Made by a program: the position numbers and the translations under genes. Positions 17,407-26,504 of a stretch of 64,000 nt of DNA are shown one piece after another (positions within the stretch are counted from its first letter, which is position 1; each line of letters starts with the position of its first letter). The stretch spans positions 322,345-386,344 of the forward strand of contig NZ_JAECVR010000001.1 in NCBI RefSeq assembly GCF_016055185.1, given 5' to 3'. Below the pieces are notes generated by a model. It did no database searches and was not told where the DNA came from. It was given only the letters and a program-made list of their open reading frames with translations. The DNA is from Paenactinomyces guangxiensis (lineage in GTDB: Bacteria; Bacillota; Bacilli; Thermoactinomycetales; Thermoactinomycetaceae).

Positions 17407-17507
17407 ATGAATTAGATTCTCCTCTCCCTTTCCCTTCAGCGAAGGTGGTTGCATGGTTCACCCAAAAACCGCAGGCATATTGGTTCAAAAAGATTTTAAT
17501 GCTCCCT

Positions 17508-18653
17508 TTATGATTCTTTCATTAATCTGCGGACAATTTGAGCTGTTTTTTTCGCTGTCTCTTTCATCTCTTCTACAGTATTTCCTCTGCCAAAACTGAA
17601 GCGGATCGCCGACCGGGTTACCTCATCGCTTAAATGCATGGCCTCAAGGACATGGGACACTTCCAGTGTACCCGAGGTACAAGCGGATCCGCTGGCACAG
17701 GCAATCCCTTCAAGATCGAGGTTCATGAGTAAGGTTTCGGTATCTGTACCCGGAAAGCTAAGATTACAGATATGGGGCAGGGAATATTCGAGGTCTCCGT
17801 TCACTACATAATGAACCCGCTCCTGGTCCAGCTCTTTTAATAAAGCTTTGCGCAGAAGGCACATCTGTTTACGGTGCTCCGCCCGGACAGACGCAGTGAT
17901 TTCTGCCGCCTTCCCAAATCCGACAATCCCCGGAACATTTTCTGTTCCCGGTCTTTTTCGCCGCTCCTGCGACCCGCCAAATAACCGTGGCACAATCTTC
18001 ACATTTTTGGATAGGTATAAAGCGCCCGATCCCTTGGGACCATTGATTTTATGGCTGGAAATGGTCAACAGGTCGACGGGAAGCCCATTCACATCAATTT
18101 CTTCGATTCCAAACGCCTGTACCGCATCCGTATGGAACAATACTCCCCGGTCCCGGGCGAGGTTTCCGATTTCCTCAATCGGCTGGAGAGTACCCACTTC
18201 ATTATTCCCGTACATTACGGAAATCAAAGCTGTTTTGGAGTTAATCGCCTGTTTTAAGGCCTCTGTCTCGATACGCCCCTGGTGGTTGACGGGAATATAA
18301 GTCACATCAAAACCGATTCTTTCAAGATATTTACATGCATCCAACACGGCATGATGCTCAATCTGTGATGTGATTATATGGTTCTTCCCCTGTTCCGAGT
18401 AAGCCGCTGCCACACCCAACAGCGCGAAATTATCCGCTTCGGTTCCCCCGCTGGTAAAGATGATCCGGGCAGGGTCAGCGTTTAAAGCAGACGCCACTTG
18501 CTCCCGCGCCCGGTCGATGGCCATGCGGACCGTGCGTCCATATTGATGAATACTTGACGGATTGCCGAACCATTCATCCAGAAAAGGAAGCATTACCTCT
18601 TTGACATCCGGGTGAATCGGTGTGGTTGCGGCATGATCCAGATAGATTGCCAT
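17508..18653 (-). CDS. Cysteine desulfurase (IscS/YrvO type)
   Basis: A 381-residue PLP enzyme that takes sulfur from cysteine for Fe-S clusters or tRNA thiolation. YLDHAATTP opens the protein. SSHKINGPKGSGALY holds the PLP lysine, and SGSACTSG is the loop with the catalytic Cys. ATG 18653 has AGGTG upstream. It lies 12 bases after cymR. In B. subtilis YrvO works with MnmA (trmU), which lies next to it there but is absent from this window. Confidence 0.93.
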   Translation of the reverse strand: MAIYLDHAATTPIHPDVKEVMLPFLDEWFGNPSSIHQYGRTVRMAIDRAREQVASALNADPARIIFTSGGTEADNFALLGVAAAYSEQGKNHIITSQIEHHAVLDACKYLERIGFDVTYIPVNHQGRIETEALKQAINSKTALISVMYGNNEVGTLQPIEEIGNLARDRGVLFHTDAVQAFGIEEIDVNGLPVDLLTISSHKINGPKGSGALYLSKNVKIVPRLFGGSQERRKRPGTENVPGIVGFGKAAEITASVRAEHRKQMCLLRKALLKELDQERVHYVVNGDLEYSLPHICNLSFPGTDTETLLMNLDLEGIACASGSACTSGTLEVSHVLEAMHLSDEVTRSAIRFSFGRGNTVEEMKETAKKTAQIVRRLMKES

Positions 18654-18665
18654 TGTTTTCACCTG

Positions 18666-19085
18666 CTATATATAAAACATATAGTTATCATTGTTTCCAT
18701 CATTGGAGAAATTGATAAGAGATGCAAGTGTAGTTGTATCCAGCTCATTGGCGATAGCATCGCGAATGCGTTTCCACAAGTCCCGCCGTGCCGGATCTTC
18801 CTCCTCAGTGAACTCCACCGGACTGATCGGGCCTTCCAACACCCGGATCACATCCCCGGCTGAAATCTCCTCTGGGGGTTTAGCCAGTTTGTACCCGCCA
18901 TAAGCTCCGCGTACACTCCGCACCAGACCGGCATTTCGCAGAGGAGCGATCAGCTGCTCCAGATAATGCTCCGATAGATCATGTCTTTCAGCAACACTTT
19001 TTAACGGAATGGGACCCTTCCCGTATTTCGTTGCCAGTTCCATCATGATTGTGAGCCCGTAACGGCCTTTCGTGGATATTTTCAA
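18666..19085 (-). CDS. cymR: Rrf2-family regulator, CymR-like
   Basis: A 139-residue Rrf2 winged-helix regulator: MKISTKGRYGLTIMMELA, then LSEHYLEQLIAPLRNAGLVRSVRGAYGGY (recognition helix and wing). It contains no cysteine, so it cannot bind an Fe-S cluster like IscR. This fits CymR, the cysteine-metabolism repressor that acts with CysK. TTG 19085 has GAGGTG six bases upstream. The gene is embedded in the 3' end of the preceding membrane-protein gene by ~98 bases and is followed by the desulfurase gene, the same order as in B. subtilis. Confidence 0.9.
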   Translation of the reverse strand: MKISTKGRYGLTIMMELATKYGKGPIPLKSVAERHDLSEHYLEQLIAPLRNAGLVRSVRGAYGGYKLAKPPEEISAGDVIRVLEGPISPVEFTEEEDPARRDLWKRIRDAIANELDTTTLASLINFSNDGNNDNYMFYI

Positions 19086-19764
19086 ATATAACACCTCTTT
19101 TCAAACACGTTTGCAAAATCCTGTCGCAGAAGTGAATGGAAAACTGCATAATCGGACCCGTTAAAAAGCAAAAAAAGAGTGTACCAATGTGAACAGGCCC
19201 ACCCAATAGCCACCCAATCATCCCAACTGTCAATTCCATTATAGTACGAACACGGCGAATCGACCAGCCGGACTGCTTCGACAGTGCCATCATCAATCCG
19301 TCGCGCGGTCCCGCCCCCGCTTTTGGCGACATGTACAAACCGGCACCAAACGCTAACAGGCAAATCCCTATGATCAGCAAAAGAATTCTTGACCACCATT
19401 CATGAACCTGGGGAATAAGATGAAAAAACATGATCAAATCGAGAAACAAACCAAAACAAATCATGTTGAGGACGGTTCCCCATCTGGGGATGCGGCGATC
19501 CATCCAGCAGGTGATCCCCACCAAAAACACTCCCACGATTATAGACCAAACACCGATCGATAAAGGGGTAACCTTCGATAGCCCGATATGCAAAACATCC
19601 CATGGAGCCACCCCCAGGTTTGCCTGAATCGTACAAACTGTCCCGACCGCCATGATCCAGAGCCCAATAAAAAAGAAAGCAAGACGATAAAACCAACCAG
19701 TTAAACGCATCGGCCCGTTCGGCAATGTATTTTGCCGATTCAACTTTAATTGTCCCTGCATCAT
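18988..19764 (-). CDS. YczE/YitT-like membrane protein
   Basis: A 258-residue protein with five predicted membrane helices (for instance LAFFFIGLWIMAVGTVCTI and ILLLIIGICLLAFGAGLYM) and the glycine/proline loop SPKAGAGPRDGLMMAL typical of the YczE group. Function in this family is poorly known. The last ~38 residues (from CLKRGVIFENI) are read in a different frame through the ribosome binding site and the first ~95 bases of cymR. Typical members end before that tail, so a lost stop or a small frameshift near 19100 is likely. Confidence 0.75.
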   Translation of the reverse strand: MMQGQLKLNRQNTLPNGPMRLTGWFYRLAFFFIGLWIMAVGTVCTIQANLGVAPWDVLHIGLSKVTPLSIGVWSIIVGVFLVGITCWMDRRIPRWGTVLNMICFGLFLDLIMFFHLIPQVHEWWSRILLLIIGICLLAFGAGLYMSPKAGAGPRDGLMMALSKQSGWSIRRVRTIMELTVGMIGWLLGGPVHIGTLFFCFLTGPIMQFSIHFCDRILQTCLKRGVIFENIHERPLRAHNHDGTGNEIREGSHSVKKCC

Positions 19765-19928
19765 AAACCCTTCTTTTTCGTTACAACATTACCTAGTTCA
19801 GTTTATCACATGATGATAAATGGGGATAGAATATTTTCCTGCTCCGATTCAAATAGAACAATTTTTTAAGTAGGTTTATAATAAAAGTTGAGCATAACTC
19901 TGATCAAGTGTAGAAAGGCTAGAAGAGT

Positions 19929-21251
19929 ATGGACCTTTTTGAATTTGGGCAAAAGCAGGAGGCCGCAAAACAGGGACCGTTGGCAGCCCGCATGCGCCCG
20001 CGGACGCTGGATGAAATCGTGGGACAATCCCATATCGTGGGACCGGGAAAACTGTTGCGACGTGCCATTGAAGCAGATCAACTGTCTTCAATTATTCTGT
20101 ACGGCCCGCCGGGAACCGGCAAAACAACTCTGGCCAGGGTGATTGCCGGTTCTACCAAAGCTTTTTTTGAACAGCTCAATGCAGTGACAGCCGGTGTGGC
20201 CGACCTGCGCCGTGTAATTCAAGAAGCCAAAGACCGCCTTGGCATGCACGGTCAGCGTACTGTTCTATTTATTGACGAAATTCATCGTTTTAACCGGTCC
20301 CAGCAAGATGCACTCCTTCCACATGTGGAAGACGGAACAATTATTTTAATCGGGGCGACAACAGAAAACCCCTCGTTCGAGGTTAATGCCGCCCTGTTGT
20401 CGCGTTCCCGTTTATTCTCGTTACACCCTTTATCGGAAGAAGAGATGAAGACCATTCTTCTGCGTGCTTTAGCAGACAAAGAGCGCGGCCTGGGGAACTA
20501 TCAGGTGCATGTGGAAGAGGCAGCGCTTCAGCACATTGTACATACAGCAGGCGGGGACAGCCGCAATGCCATAAATGCACTGGATCTCGCCGTTGTGACT
20601 ACTCCCCCGAATGCGGAAGGGGTGCGAGTGATTACGTTGGAAGTGGCTGAAGAGTCGATCCAGCAAAAAGTGATCCGTTACGATAAAAGTGGCGACAATC
20701 ATTATGATACCGTTTCTGCCTTTATTAAAAGCATGCGTGGTTCTGATCCGGATGCCGCCCTTTACTATCTCGCCAAGATGCTGCAAGCCGGGGAAGACCC
20801 CCGCTTTATTGCCAGGCGTATCTTTATTCACGCTGCGGAAGATGTGGGCATGGCCGATCCGCGCGCATTGTTGATCGCCTCATCGGCCGCTCACGCTGTT
20901 GATGTCATCGGCTTGCCTGAAGCACAGATCCCTCTGGCACAAGCTGTGATCTACATCGCGACCGCTCCCAAGAGCAATGCTGTTGTGCGGGGAATTAACG
21001 AAGCCATCGCCGCAGTCAAAACAGAAACCGGCGCCGAAGTTCCGCCCCATCTGCGGGATGCCCACTTCCACGGAGCAAAAGAACAGGGGAGGGGCAAAGG
21101 ATATCTCTATCCGCATAACTTTCCCCGCGGTTATGTAAAACAACAATACCTGCCTGATGAACATCTGGGCAAAAAGTTTTATCATCCTGCTTCCGTCGGC
21201 TATGAGCGTAAATTACAAGAATTTATGCGCTGGGTGAAAAATGGCGAGTAA
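19929..21251 (+). CDS. rarA: Replication-associated recombination protein A (AAA ATPase)
   Basis: A 440-residue RarA/MgsA/WHIP family ATPase related to the clamp loader, acting at stalled forks. Walker A is GPPGTGKTTLARVIA, Walker B is VLFIDEIHRFN, sensor 1 is GATTENPSF, and the C-terminal tetramerisation part has RGKGYLYPHNFP. ATG 19929 lies downstream of TATAAT at 19877-19882. It is divergent from the cymR side, as yrvN is in B. subtilis. Confidence 0.95.
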   Translation: MDLFEFGQKQEAAKQGPLAARMRPRTLDEIVGQSHIVGPGKLLRRAIEADQLSSIILYGPPGTGKTTLARVIAGSTKAFFEQLNAVTAGVADLRRVIQEAKDRLGMHGQRTVLFIDEIHRFNRSQQDALLPHVEDGTIILIGATTENPSFEVNAALLSRSRLFSLHPLSEEEMKTILLRALADKERGLGNYQVHVEEAALQHIVHTAGGDSRNAINALDLAVVTTPPNAEGVRVITLEVAEESIQQKVIRYDKSGDNHYDTVSAFIKSMRGSDPDAALYYLAKMLQAGEDPRFIARRIFIHAAEDVGMADPRALLIASSAAHAVDVIGLPEAQIPLAQAVIYIATAPKSNAVVRGINEAIAAVKTETGAEVPPHLRDAHFHGAKEQGRGKGYLYPHNFPRGYVKQQYLPDEHLGKKFYHPASVGYERKLQEFMRWVKNGE

Positions 21252-21330
21252 AAACCTTGTAAATGTCTGTATGATTTCTCTTCTTGTGGGAATGGTAAAA
21301 ATGAAATCCTGCGAAGGAGAGAGAACGATC

Positions 21331-21762
21331 ATGGAAAGAAACATAAAGGAACTAATTGATGGTTTAAATGAAGATTTAGCCTATGAATTGACTGCCATCC
21401 ACCAATACATCTACAACGCAGCCGTGGTATCGGGACTTGCACGACTCACACTGAAAGACTTTTTTATGAATGAAGCGCAAGATGAGATTAAACACGCCCA
21501 ATATTTGGCGGAAAAAATTGCCTCACTGGGTGGCGAACCCGTTGTAGACGCCAAACCCATTACTCCCCAGCGGGACGTAAAAGGAATGTTGCAAATCACC
21601 TTACAAGCTGAGGTGGATACCATTTCCCGTTACACCAAACGAGTGGAACAAGCAGAAAATGTGAATGATATTGAACTAAAAACACAGTTGGAAGACTTTA
21701 TCGCGGACGAGACCAAGCATAAGGAAGAGATGGAACGATTGCTTGCTGATCCGCGGCTTTAA
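21331..21762 (+). CDS. Ferritin-like diiron protein (bacterioferritin family)
   Basis: A 143-residue four-helix protein. Diiron ligands appear as ELTAIHQY in helix A, EIKHAQ in helix B, EVDTISRY in helix C and ETKHKEE in helix D (two ExxH pairs). This is the pattern of bacterioferritin and related iron-storage or oxidoreductase proteins. ATG 21331 has AAGGAGAG upstream. An in-frame start at 21241 would overlap the rarA stop and lacks a site. Haem binding cannot be judged. Confidence 0.82.
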   Translation: MERNIKELIDGLNEDLAYELTAIHQYIYNAAVVSGLARLTLKDFFMNEAQDEIKHAQYLAEKIASLGGEPVVDAKPITPQRDVKGMLQITLQAEVDTISRYTKRVEQAENVNDIELKTQLEDFIADETKHKEEMERLLADPRL

Positions 21763-21789
21763 AATGAGGAAAGGGGCTCTCCCATTAAG

Positions 21790-21948
21790 TCACTGAAATT
21801 GACCTTTTGGGTCAGCCCCAAATTGACTAAAAAAACGAAGCTCTTTAATCGTATTCAGATCAATGCCATAGTGACCGTAGATCTTGTGTTCAGTACAAAT
21901 AAAGTTGTTCCCTTTCTACAGCACAAAAGCGGCCTTTTTCCAGTTGAA
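21790..21948 (-). pseudogene. Probable C-terminal scar of a transposase
   Basis: A 53-codon frame on the minus strand reads YGHYGIDLNTIKELRFF then SQFGADPKGQFQ and stop. It is broken by an in-frame TAG near its front (codon 11) and has no start. It is followed on the minus-strand side by GACTTAATGGGAGAGCCCC, which could be an element end. The look is that of an IS transposase C-terminus, but I cannot name the family with confidence. Confidence 0.35.
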
Positions 21949-21983
21949 CTTAATAAATGGAGTCTAAAATCACTGCCTCTGCC

Positions 21984-24194
21984 TTAGTTGATCTTAATCG
22001 TGTTAAATTCAACAACAGACCACCAATATGAAGCATTTCCGGTTTGCACTACCTTGATATAACGAGCGGTTTGCTCCGGAAAATCAACCTGGATTTTCGC
22101 TCCTCGACCCGTTCCGCTTGCAACCGGATTGCCCCAGGACGCACCGTTATTGGAAACATATACCTCGTAGCCGCGTGCATAGTCGTTACTGCTTCCCGCA
22201 GAATCCATGATGATCCGGTCGAAGGTTTTTACTGTTTTCATATCCACTGTTAAAGATTGCCCTGGCTTCATTGGTTGGCCTGTGGTCCACCGGGTATTCA
22301 AATCCCCATCCAGTATATTGTTTGGATCATCGCCACTTGTAACAGATGACGTCGCTGTCCATCCTGTACGGTCTAACACCGTCTCTGATCCACCTGTACC
22401 ACTGCCACGGAATTCTGTAACAGTTTGCCTCATCGCACTGGCTGGTGAATTTGCATAAACTCGTCCTCCAGTGTTGTTAATTACATGCGTAATTTCACTT
22501 CCCGCGACACCAGCCAACCATATTGTAGTCATATGGTGAATATTCACCCCTTGATTATCAGGGGCCTCAATAGCACTATTTAGTTTTACAGGCGCGTCTC
22601 TAAAGTATGAATAGACACCAAGACCCCAAGCTTCATGAGAGGTCACCGTATCGTCCACTTTATACGAAGCATATCCATTAACGGTACCGTTTTGACTCAT
22701 CCAGGCATCCTGACTTGGTATGTCATAGGGAATCTCAGATTGGTAGAAGTATGTCCGACCGCCATCCCCGTTCCACACCGTCTGGTACTTTTGATAATGT
22801 TCAACAAAGAGACCATAGATCGTGACATCATCTCCATTTACAACAAGTCCGTTTGCCGCAGTGTTTACACCCCAACCAACCCCATCACCGTGATCTGCAC
22901 GCCAGATCCAGAAATGATCGCCAATAACATCATCGGAATTGATTTTAAGACTAATGTCGGCCCTCCCAACACCGGCTCCCCCTACTCTAAAGAAAACATC
23001 ATGTAAGGATATCGGGTTATCGGAGTGATCAGCTGAACTGTTTTCCGGACCGACTTCCATTAATGAAGAGGAATTAACTGTTCCTGCATCGAAAAGAAGA
23101 CCTGACACTTTTACCCCATCTACATCAGCAACCTTCATTGCAGTAACACCGTTTTCCGGAATTAATGTAGGATACCCAAGTCCAAAAACAACAGTGTTTG
23201 GATTATTTACTTGAATTGGTTCATTAATACGATAAATGCCCGGGGTGAATAACAGATGCTTTCCTGCTCTTAGTGCAGCGTTGATACTCGCGGCCTCCGA
23301 TGTACCTGGTTTTGCAATATAAAAGTTATCAATGGGGATAGATTGTCCTGGTGTAGAACCATTCTTCCAGGTAACCCCCTGGGTATTCGTTTGGAGACCC
23401 GGAACAAAAACGTTATACTGCCCCGAATCATTAATGTAAAGATACGGCTTTTCCCGAACAACCGGTGTTTTATCTATAACGGTATAAGACGGTTCCGGAA
23501 ATGTGTTTACGTTTGGTGGCGGGTTTTCATCACCCAAAAGTACCGTATTCCAAACGCTATTATTCCAGTTTCCATAACTGTTATTTCTGGAAAAGAATTG
23601 TTGCTGTGACCCGGGAACAACATTTCCATCGATCACAGAATCGGCGATATATCCTCCGCTGGCCCAACCAGCATTCCACCACTGGTCAAAATCAAACAAA
23701 TCCAAATTCCCCTTAAAGTGCATGCGTCTCATAGGTGCTGCCTGTGAAACAGCCCATCGAGACGATGAACCATCTGATTCGTTTACTGTGAAATTTTCAA
23801 CTGATCGCCAAAAGTTTTGGGTCGCATTACCGTTAAACCACTGCGCATCAGTATTGAACCCGCCGGTGATGTTCACGTCATCAGGATTTTGTCCCAAACC
23901 GGCTACGGTTGTGTAATAACCTACTTTGACATCCACGTTGTATGAACCTGGTTTAAAGAGAAACGCAAATCTCTCACTGCCAAATTGATTGGTTTCCATA
24001 GCCTTAAACTTTGAAGTTAAAATGTTTTGGATTTCGTTATCCGACATGGAATCATCAAAAATATAGACATTGGGACCAAAAAGTGTTTGATTTGCTTCAC
24101 TGATACCCACAGCATTGGAAATACCGGGTTTAATCAGCAACGGAGTCAAAAATGCGATTAATAATGGAATTACCCACAAAAGTTTCCTGAGCAT
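21984..24194 (-). CDS. Secreted right-handed beta-helix protein with C-terminal discoidin (F5/8 C) domain
   Basis: A 736-residue exported protein. Residues 1-28 are a signal peptide. The body opens FGPNVYIFDDSMS and has FLFKPGSYNVDVKVGYYTTVAGLG, a repetitive Asn/Gly-rich region and a second pectate-lyase-3-like start (LLFTPGIYRINEPIQV). This is the two-part beta-helix of a group often misnamed adenylyl cyclase and akin to GH55 glucanases. From about residue 610 a CBM32-like discoidin domain follows (NNILDGDLNTRWTTGQ to WWSVVEFN). It probably binds and cuts a plant or fungal glucan (inference). The neighbouring beta-glucoside PTS operon fits that. Confidence 0.75.
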   Translation of the reverse strand: MLRKLLWVIPLLIAFLTPLLIKPGISNAVGISEANQTLFGPNVYIFDDSMSDNEIQNILTSKFKAMETNQFGSERFAFLFKPGSYNVDVKVGYYTTVAGLGQNPDDVNITGGFNTDAQWFNGNATQNFWRSVENFTVNESDGSSSRWAVSQAAPMRRMHFKGNLDLFDFDQWWNAGWASGGYIADSVIDGNVVPGSQQQFFSRNNSYGNWNNSVWNTVLLGDENPPPNVNTFPEPSYTVIDKTPVVREKPYLYINDSGQYNVFVPGLQTNTQGVTWKNGSTPGQSIPIDNFYIAKPGTSEAASINAALRAGKHLLFTPGIYRINEPIQVNNPNTVVFGLGYPTLIPENGVTAMKVADVDGVKVSGLLFDAGTVNSSSLMEVGPENSSADHSDNPISLHDVFFRVGGAGVGRADISLKINSDDVIGDHFWIWRADHGDGVGWGVNTAANGLVVNGDDVTIYGLFVEHYQKYQTVWNGDGGRTYFYQSEIPYDIPSQDAWMSQNGTVNGYASYKVDDTVTSHEAWGLGVYSYFRDAPVKLNSAIEAPDNQGVNIHHMTTIWLAGVAGSEITHVINNTGGRVYANSPASAMRQTVTEFRGSGTGGSETVLDRTGWTATSSVTSGDDPNNILDGDLNTRWTTGQPMKPGQSLTVDMKTVKTFDRIIMDSAGSSNDYARGYEVYVSNNGASWGNPVASGTGRGAKIQVDFPEQTARYIKVVQTGNASYWWSVVEFNTIKIN

Positions 24195-24209
24195 TTTTTA
24201 CCCTCCCAA

Positions 24210-24655
24210 ATTTTTATTTTCACCTGATGGAACCGGATAGATGGTCATTGCAAGCGCCGTATTATAATCGCAGCCTCAGCTACCACCCCCTCAAAAGACT
24301 TAATTTGCTGCATGAGTCCCGGTATAGAAACCGGAAGATCTCCCACTCCAATAGGTTTTAACCGTCTTTTGTGATGACACAGTTCACTTCTACTGCTGAA
24401 TCATAATGCATATTGCAAATCGGATTCATTGTTTATGGTGTTAACGGGCTGAATATCTCCTAAGTGATTGTTGATGGATTGATTAAGTTGCACGTTACAT
24501 CACTATATTTGGTTCGAATCTTTTTATAATTCAAATAATTATCCTTCCAGTTTTTCGCAACTTCTGCACGTGTTCCAGGAGATTGTGCCATTTCCAATTC
24601 TTCTTTAAAGCATCTCACTGGTTTTGTACTAATATCGGTAATTTCCACTCATGTT
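24210..24655 (-). pseudogene. GH4 6-phospho-beta-glucosidase (LicH/CelF type) remnant
   Basis: Only the C-terminal third survives, scattered over three frames on the minus strand. The pieces in order are: FKEELEMAQSPGTRAEVAKN (about 24600), GDIQPVNTINN (about 24440), DSAVEVNCVITKDG (about 24385), then PIGVGDLPVSIPGLMQQIKS (about 24310) and DYNTALAMTIYPVPS (about 24235). These match the C-terminal order of LicH/CelF, with a stop after KDG and frameshifts between blocks. The catalytic N-terminal NAD-binding part is missing. It lies downstream of the PTS IIA gene, where lic-type operons often keep this gene. Confidence 0.8.
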
Positions 24656-24661
24656 TCATCG

Positions 24662-25006
24662 TTACTTTATTAAACGATCATTTACTATGTTTTTAACGGC
24701 GTTCATTTCTTTATACATATTGATCATCTCAGCAACAAGATCTGCGATCGTCTCTACACTCATCATTTGATCTTCCGCATGCATGATCAATAAAGAAAAA
24801 GGAAGATGCTCCCCGGATGCCTCTTTTTGAATTAATTCAGCATGAGCCTTATGTCCTAATGACAAATAGTTCCGTGATTCTTTCAATATGACTTCCGCTT
24901 CTTCAAATTTTCCTTCTCTGGATGCATACAGGGCTTCCATTATCATGCTCTTTGCAGTTCCAACGTTGCTAATAATATTAAAGGCGACTAATTCCATTCC
25001 TTCCAT
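24662..25006 (-). CDS. PTS lactose/cellobiose-type EIIA
   Basis: A 114-residue all-helical IIA of the Lac family. It takes phosphate from HPr and passes it to IIB. The phospho-acceptor His is expected in LLIMHAEDQMMS, with GHKAHAELIQKEA before it. ATG 25006 has GAGGGAG at a rather long distance; a second ATG lies three codons on. It is third after bglA, IIB and IIC in one operon. Confidence 0.92.
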   Translation of the reverse strand: MEGMELVAFNIISNVGTAKSMIMEALYASREGKFEEAEVILKESRNYLSLGHKAHAELIQKEASGEHLPFSLLIMHAEDQMMSVETIADLVAEMINMYKEMNAVKNIVNDRLIK

Positions 25007-25131
25007 TTTGAAAATAAACTCCCTCTATATGTTTTCATTAAAGTTAAGCCGCCATTAGTGGGTGATATCTTCAATCCGCACTGATGGAAGCTGATTATCA
25101 TTGTTTGTTATACCGTTGTTATACTGATAGA

Positions 25132-26469
25132 TCATTTTTCGTTTGCCGGAGATTGGTTATTTCCTAATGTTGCTGCTTTGTTAGACGCCATTACAAAAGG
25201 CAAGTAAATGAAAGTAGAAACGGCTAAACAAACAAAACCGATAATTAAGGCAATCCAGTTGCCGCCTGTTCCAAAGAAAGCAATTAAAGGCCCTGGTGTC
25301 GTCCACGGTACTTGGTATGCAATTGGCGGGATTAATCCTGATTGGATTGCGAAATAACCGATGATAATGTTTACAGCCGGGACAAGAATAAACGGCACTA
25401 TCAGAATAGGGTTTAATACAATCGGGAGACCGAAAATAACAGGTTCGTTAATATTAAACAACCCTGGTGCAACTGAAAGCTTCCCTATTTCCCGATAGTC
25501 TTTTCTCTTGGACACAAGGAATAAAGCAATCAGTAATCCAAGCGTCATTCCTGACCCTCCATAGTTGGCAAATGCATCATTGATTGCCCATGTGACGGGA
25601 TACGGTGCTCCCCAGGCAGAGCCATGTGCCGCGACATAATTTAAGTTTTCTAAGTTAGGTTCCACAAACATTGCTTCACGGATCGCTGCAAATGTGTTTG
25701 GTCCATGAATACCAAATACCCATAACAGATTGGTTACGACAGCTAAAATAACAAGCGAGAAAATATTGGAACCAAGATCTTTCAGCGGGGTTTGAAGCAT
25801 GGTGTAAATCAATTCGTGCAACCCTTTAGGATATAAAGCTATTATGATAGCATTCGCAATTGAAAACCCTACGGTAATGATAATGATCGGAAATAAAACC
25901 TTAAATGTTCTGGCAATGGCCGGAGGTACCGCCGGCGGCATCTTAATCTGCAGCTTATTTGATCTCGATAATCTACTAAATATTTCACCGACGATTAGAC
26001 CAACAATTAAGGCAACAAATAAACCTTGTGCCCCTAACCATTGGGTCGATAAAAAGTTTTCCCCATCTACTGCTTTGTACGGAGGATAAATAATAAAGAA
26101 CGTCGATAAAGCGGTTAATCCACAAAGCAAATCATCCGCTTTTAAAGCAATCGCAATATTGCGTGCCACAAGAAATACAATAAACATAGCAAGAATATTC
26201 GTTGAACCATTCAAAACAGGGGTGAAAATATGCTGATAATCCGCGATGTGAGGAAATAATTTATTCAGAAATAACATTTTTGCAATAAACCCGTCCGGAG
26301 ATAATACGGCAAAATTTAATAAAACAATCAAAGAACCTGCTAAAGTAATTGGGAAAGCAAGAATAAATGCATCTCGAATGGCAACTATATGCCGCTGCGA
26401 ATTCAGCTTTGTTGCTACCGGCACAAGTGTTTTTTCCATAAATCGTTCAAACGTGGCCATAAAGCCCAT
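25132..26469 (-). CDS. PTS cellobiose-type EIIC permease
   Basis: A 445-residue, ten-helix IIC permease of the Lac family (CelB/LicC/GmuC type) that imports and phosphorylates beta-glucosides. The N-terminal region (FMEKTLVPVATKLNSQRH) and the substrate-binding motif FNINEPVIFGLPIVLNP are typical. It stands 35 bases after IIB and ~125 bases before IIA. The sugar (cellobiose, lichenan or glucomannan oligomers) cannot be told from sequence. Confidence 0.93.
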   Translation of the reverse strand: MGFMATFERFMEKTLVPVATKLNSQRHIVAIRDAFILAFPITLAGSLIVLLNFAVLSPDGFIAKMLFLNKLFPHIADYQHIFTPVLNGSTNILAMFIVFLVARNIAIALKADDLLCGLTALSTFFIIYPPYKAVDGENFLSTQWLGAQGLFVALIVGLIVGEIFSRLSRSNKLQIKMPPAVPPAIARTFKVLFPIIIITVGFSIANAIIIALYPKGLHELIYTMLQTPLKDLGSNIFSLVILAVVTNLLWVFGIHGPNTFAAIREAMFVEPNLENLNYVAAHGSAWGAPYPVTWAINDAFANYGGSGMTLGLLIALFLVSKRKDYREIGKLSVAPGLFNINEPVIFGLPIVLNPILIVPFILVPAVNIIIGYFAIQSGLIPPIAYQVPWTTPGPLIAFFGTGGNWIALIIGFVCLAVSTFIYLPFVMASNKAATLGNNQSPANEK

Positions 26470-26504
26470 CTCTTATACCCCCTTTATTTAAGACCATTTT
26501 CCTT

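Noticed and set aside
21763-21833. GGGGCT...AGCCCC as a terminator of the ferritin-like gene
   Set aside because: Loop too long and no T-run; better explained as part of the transposase scar.
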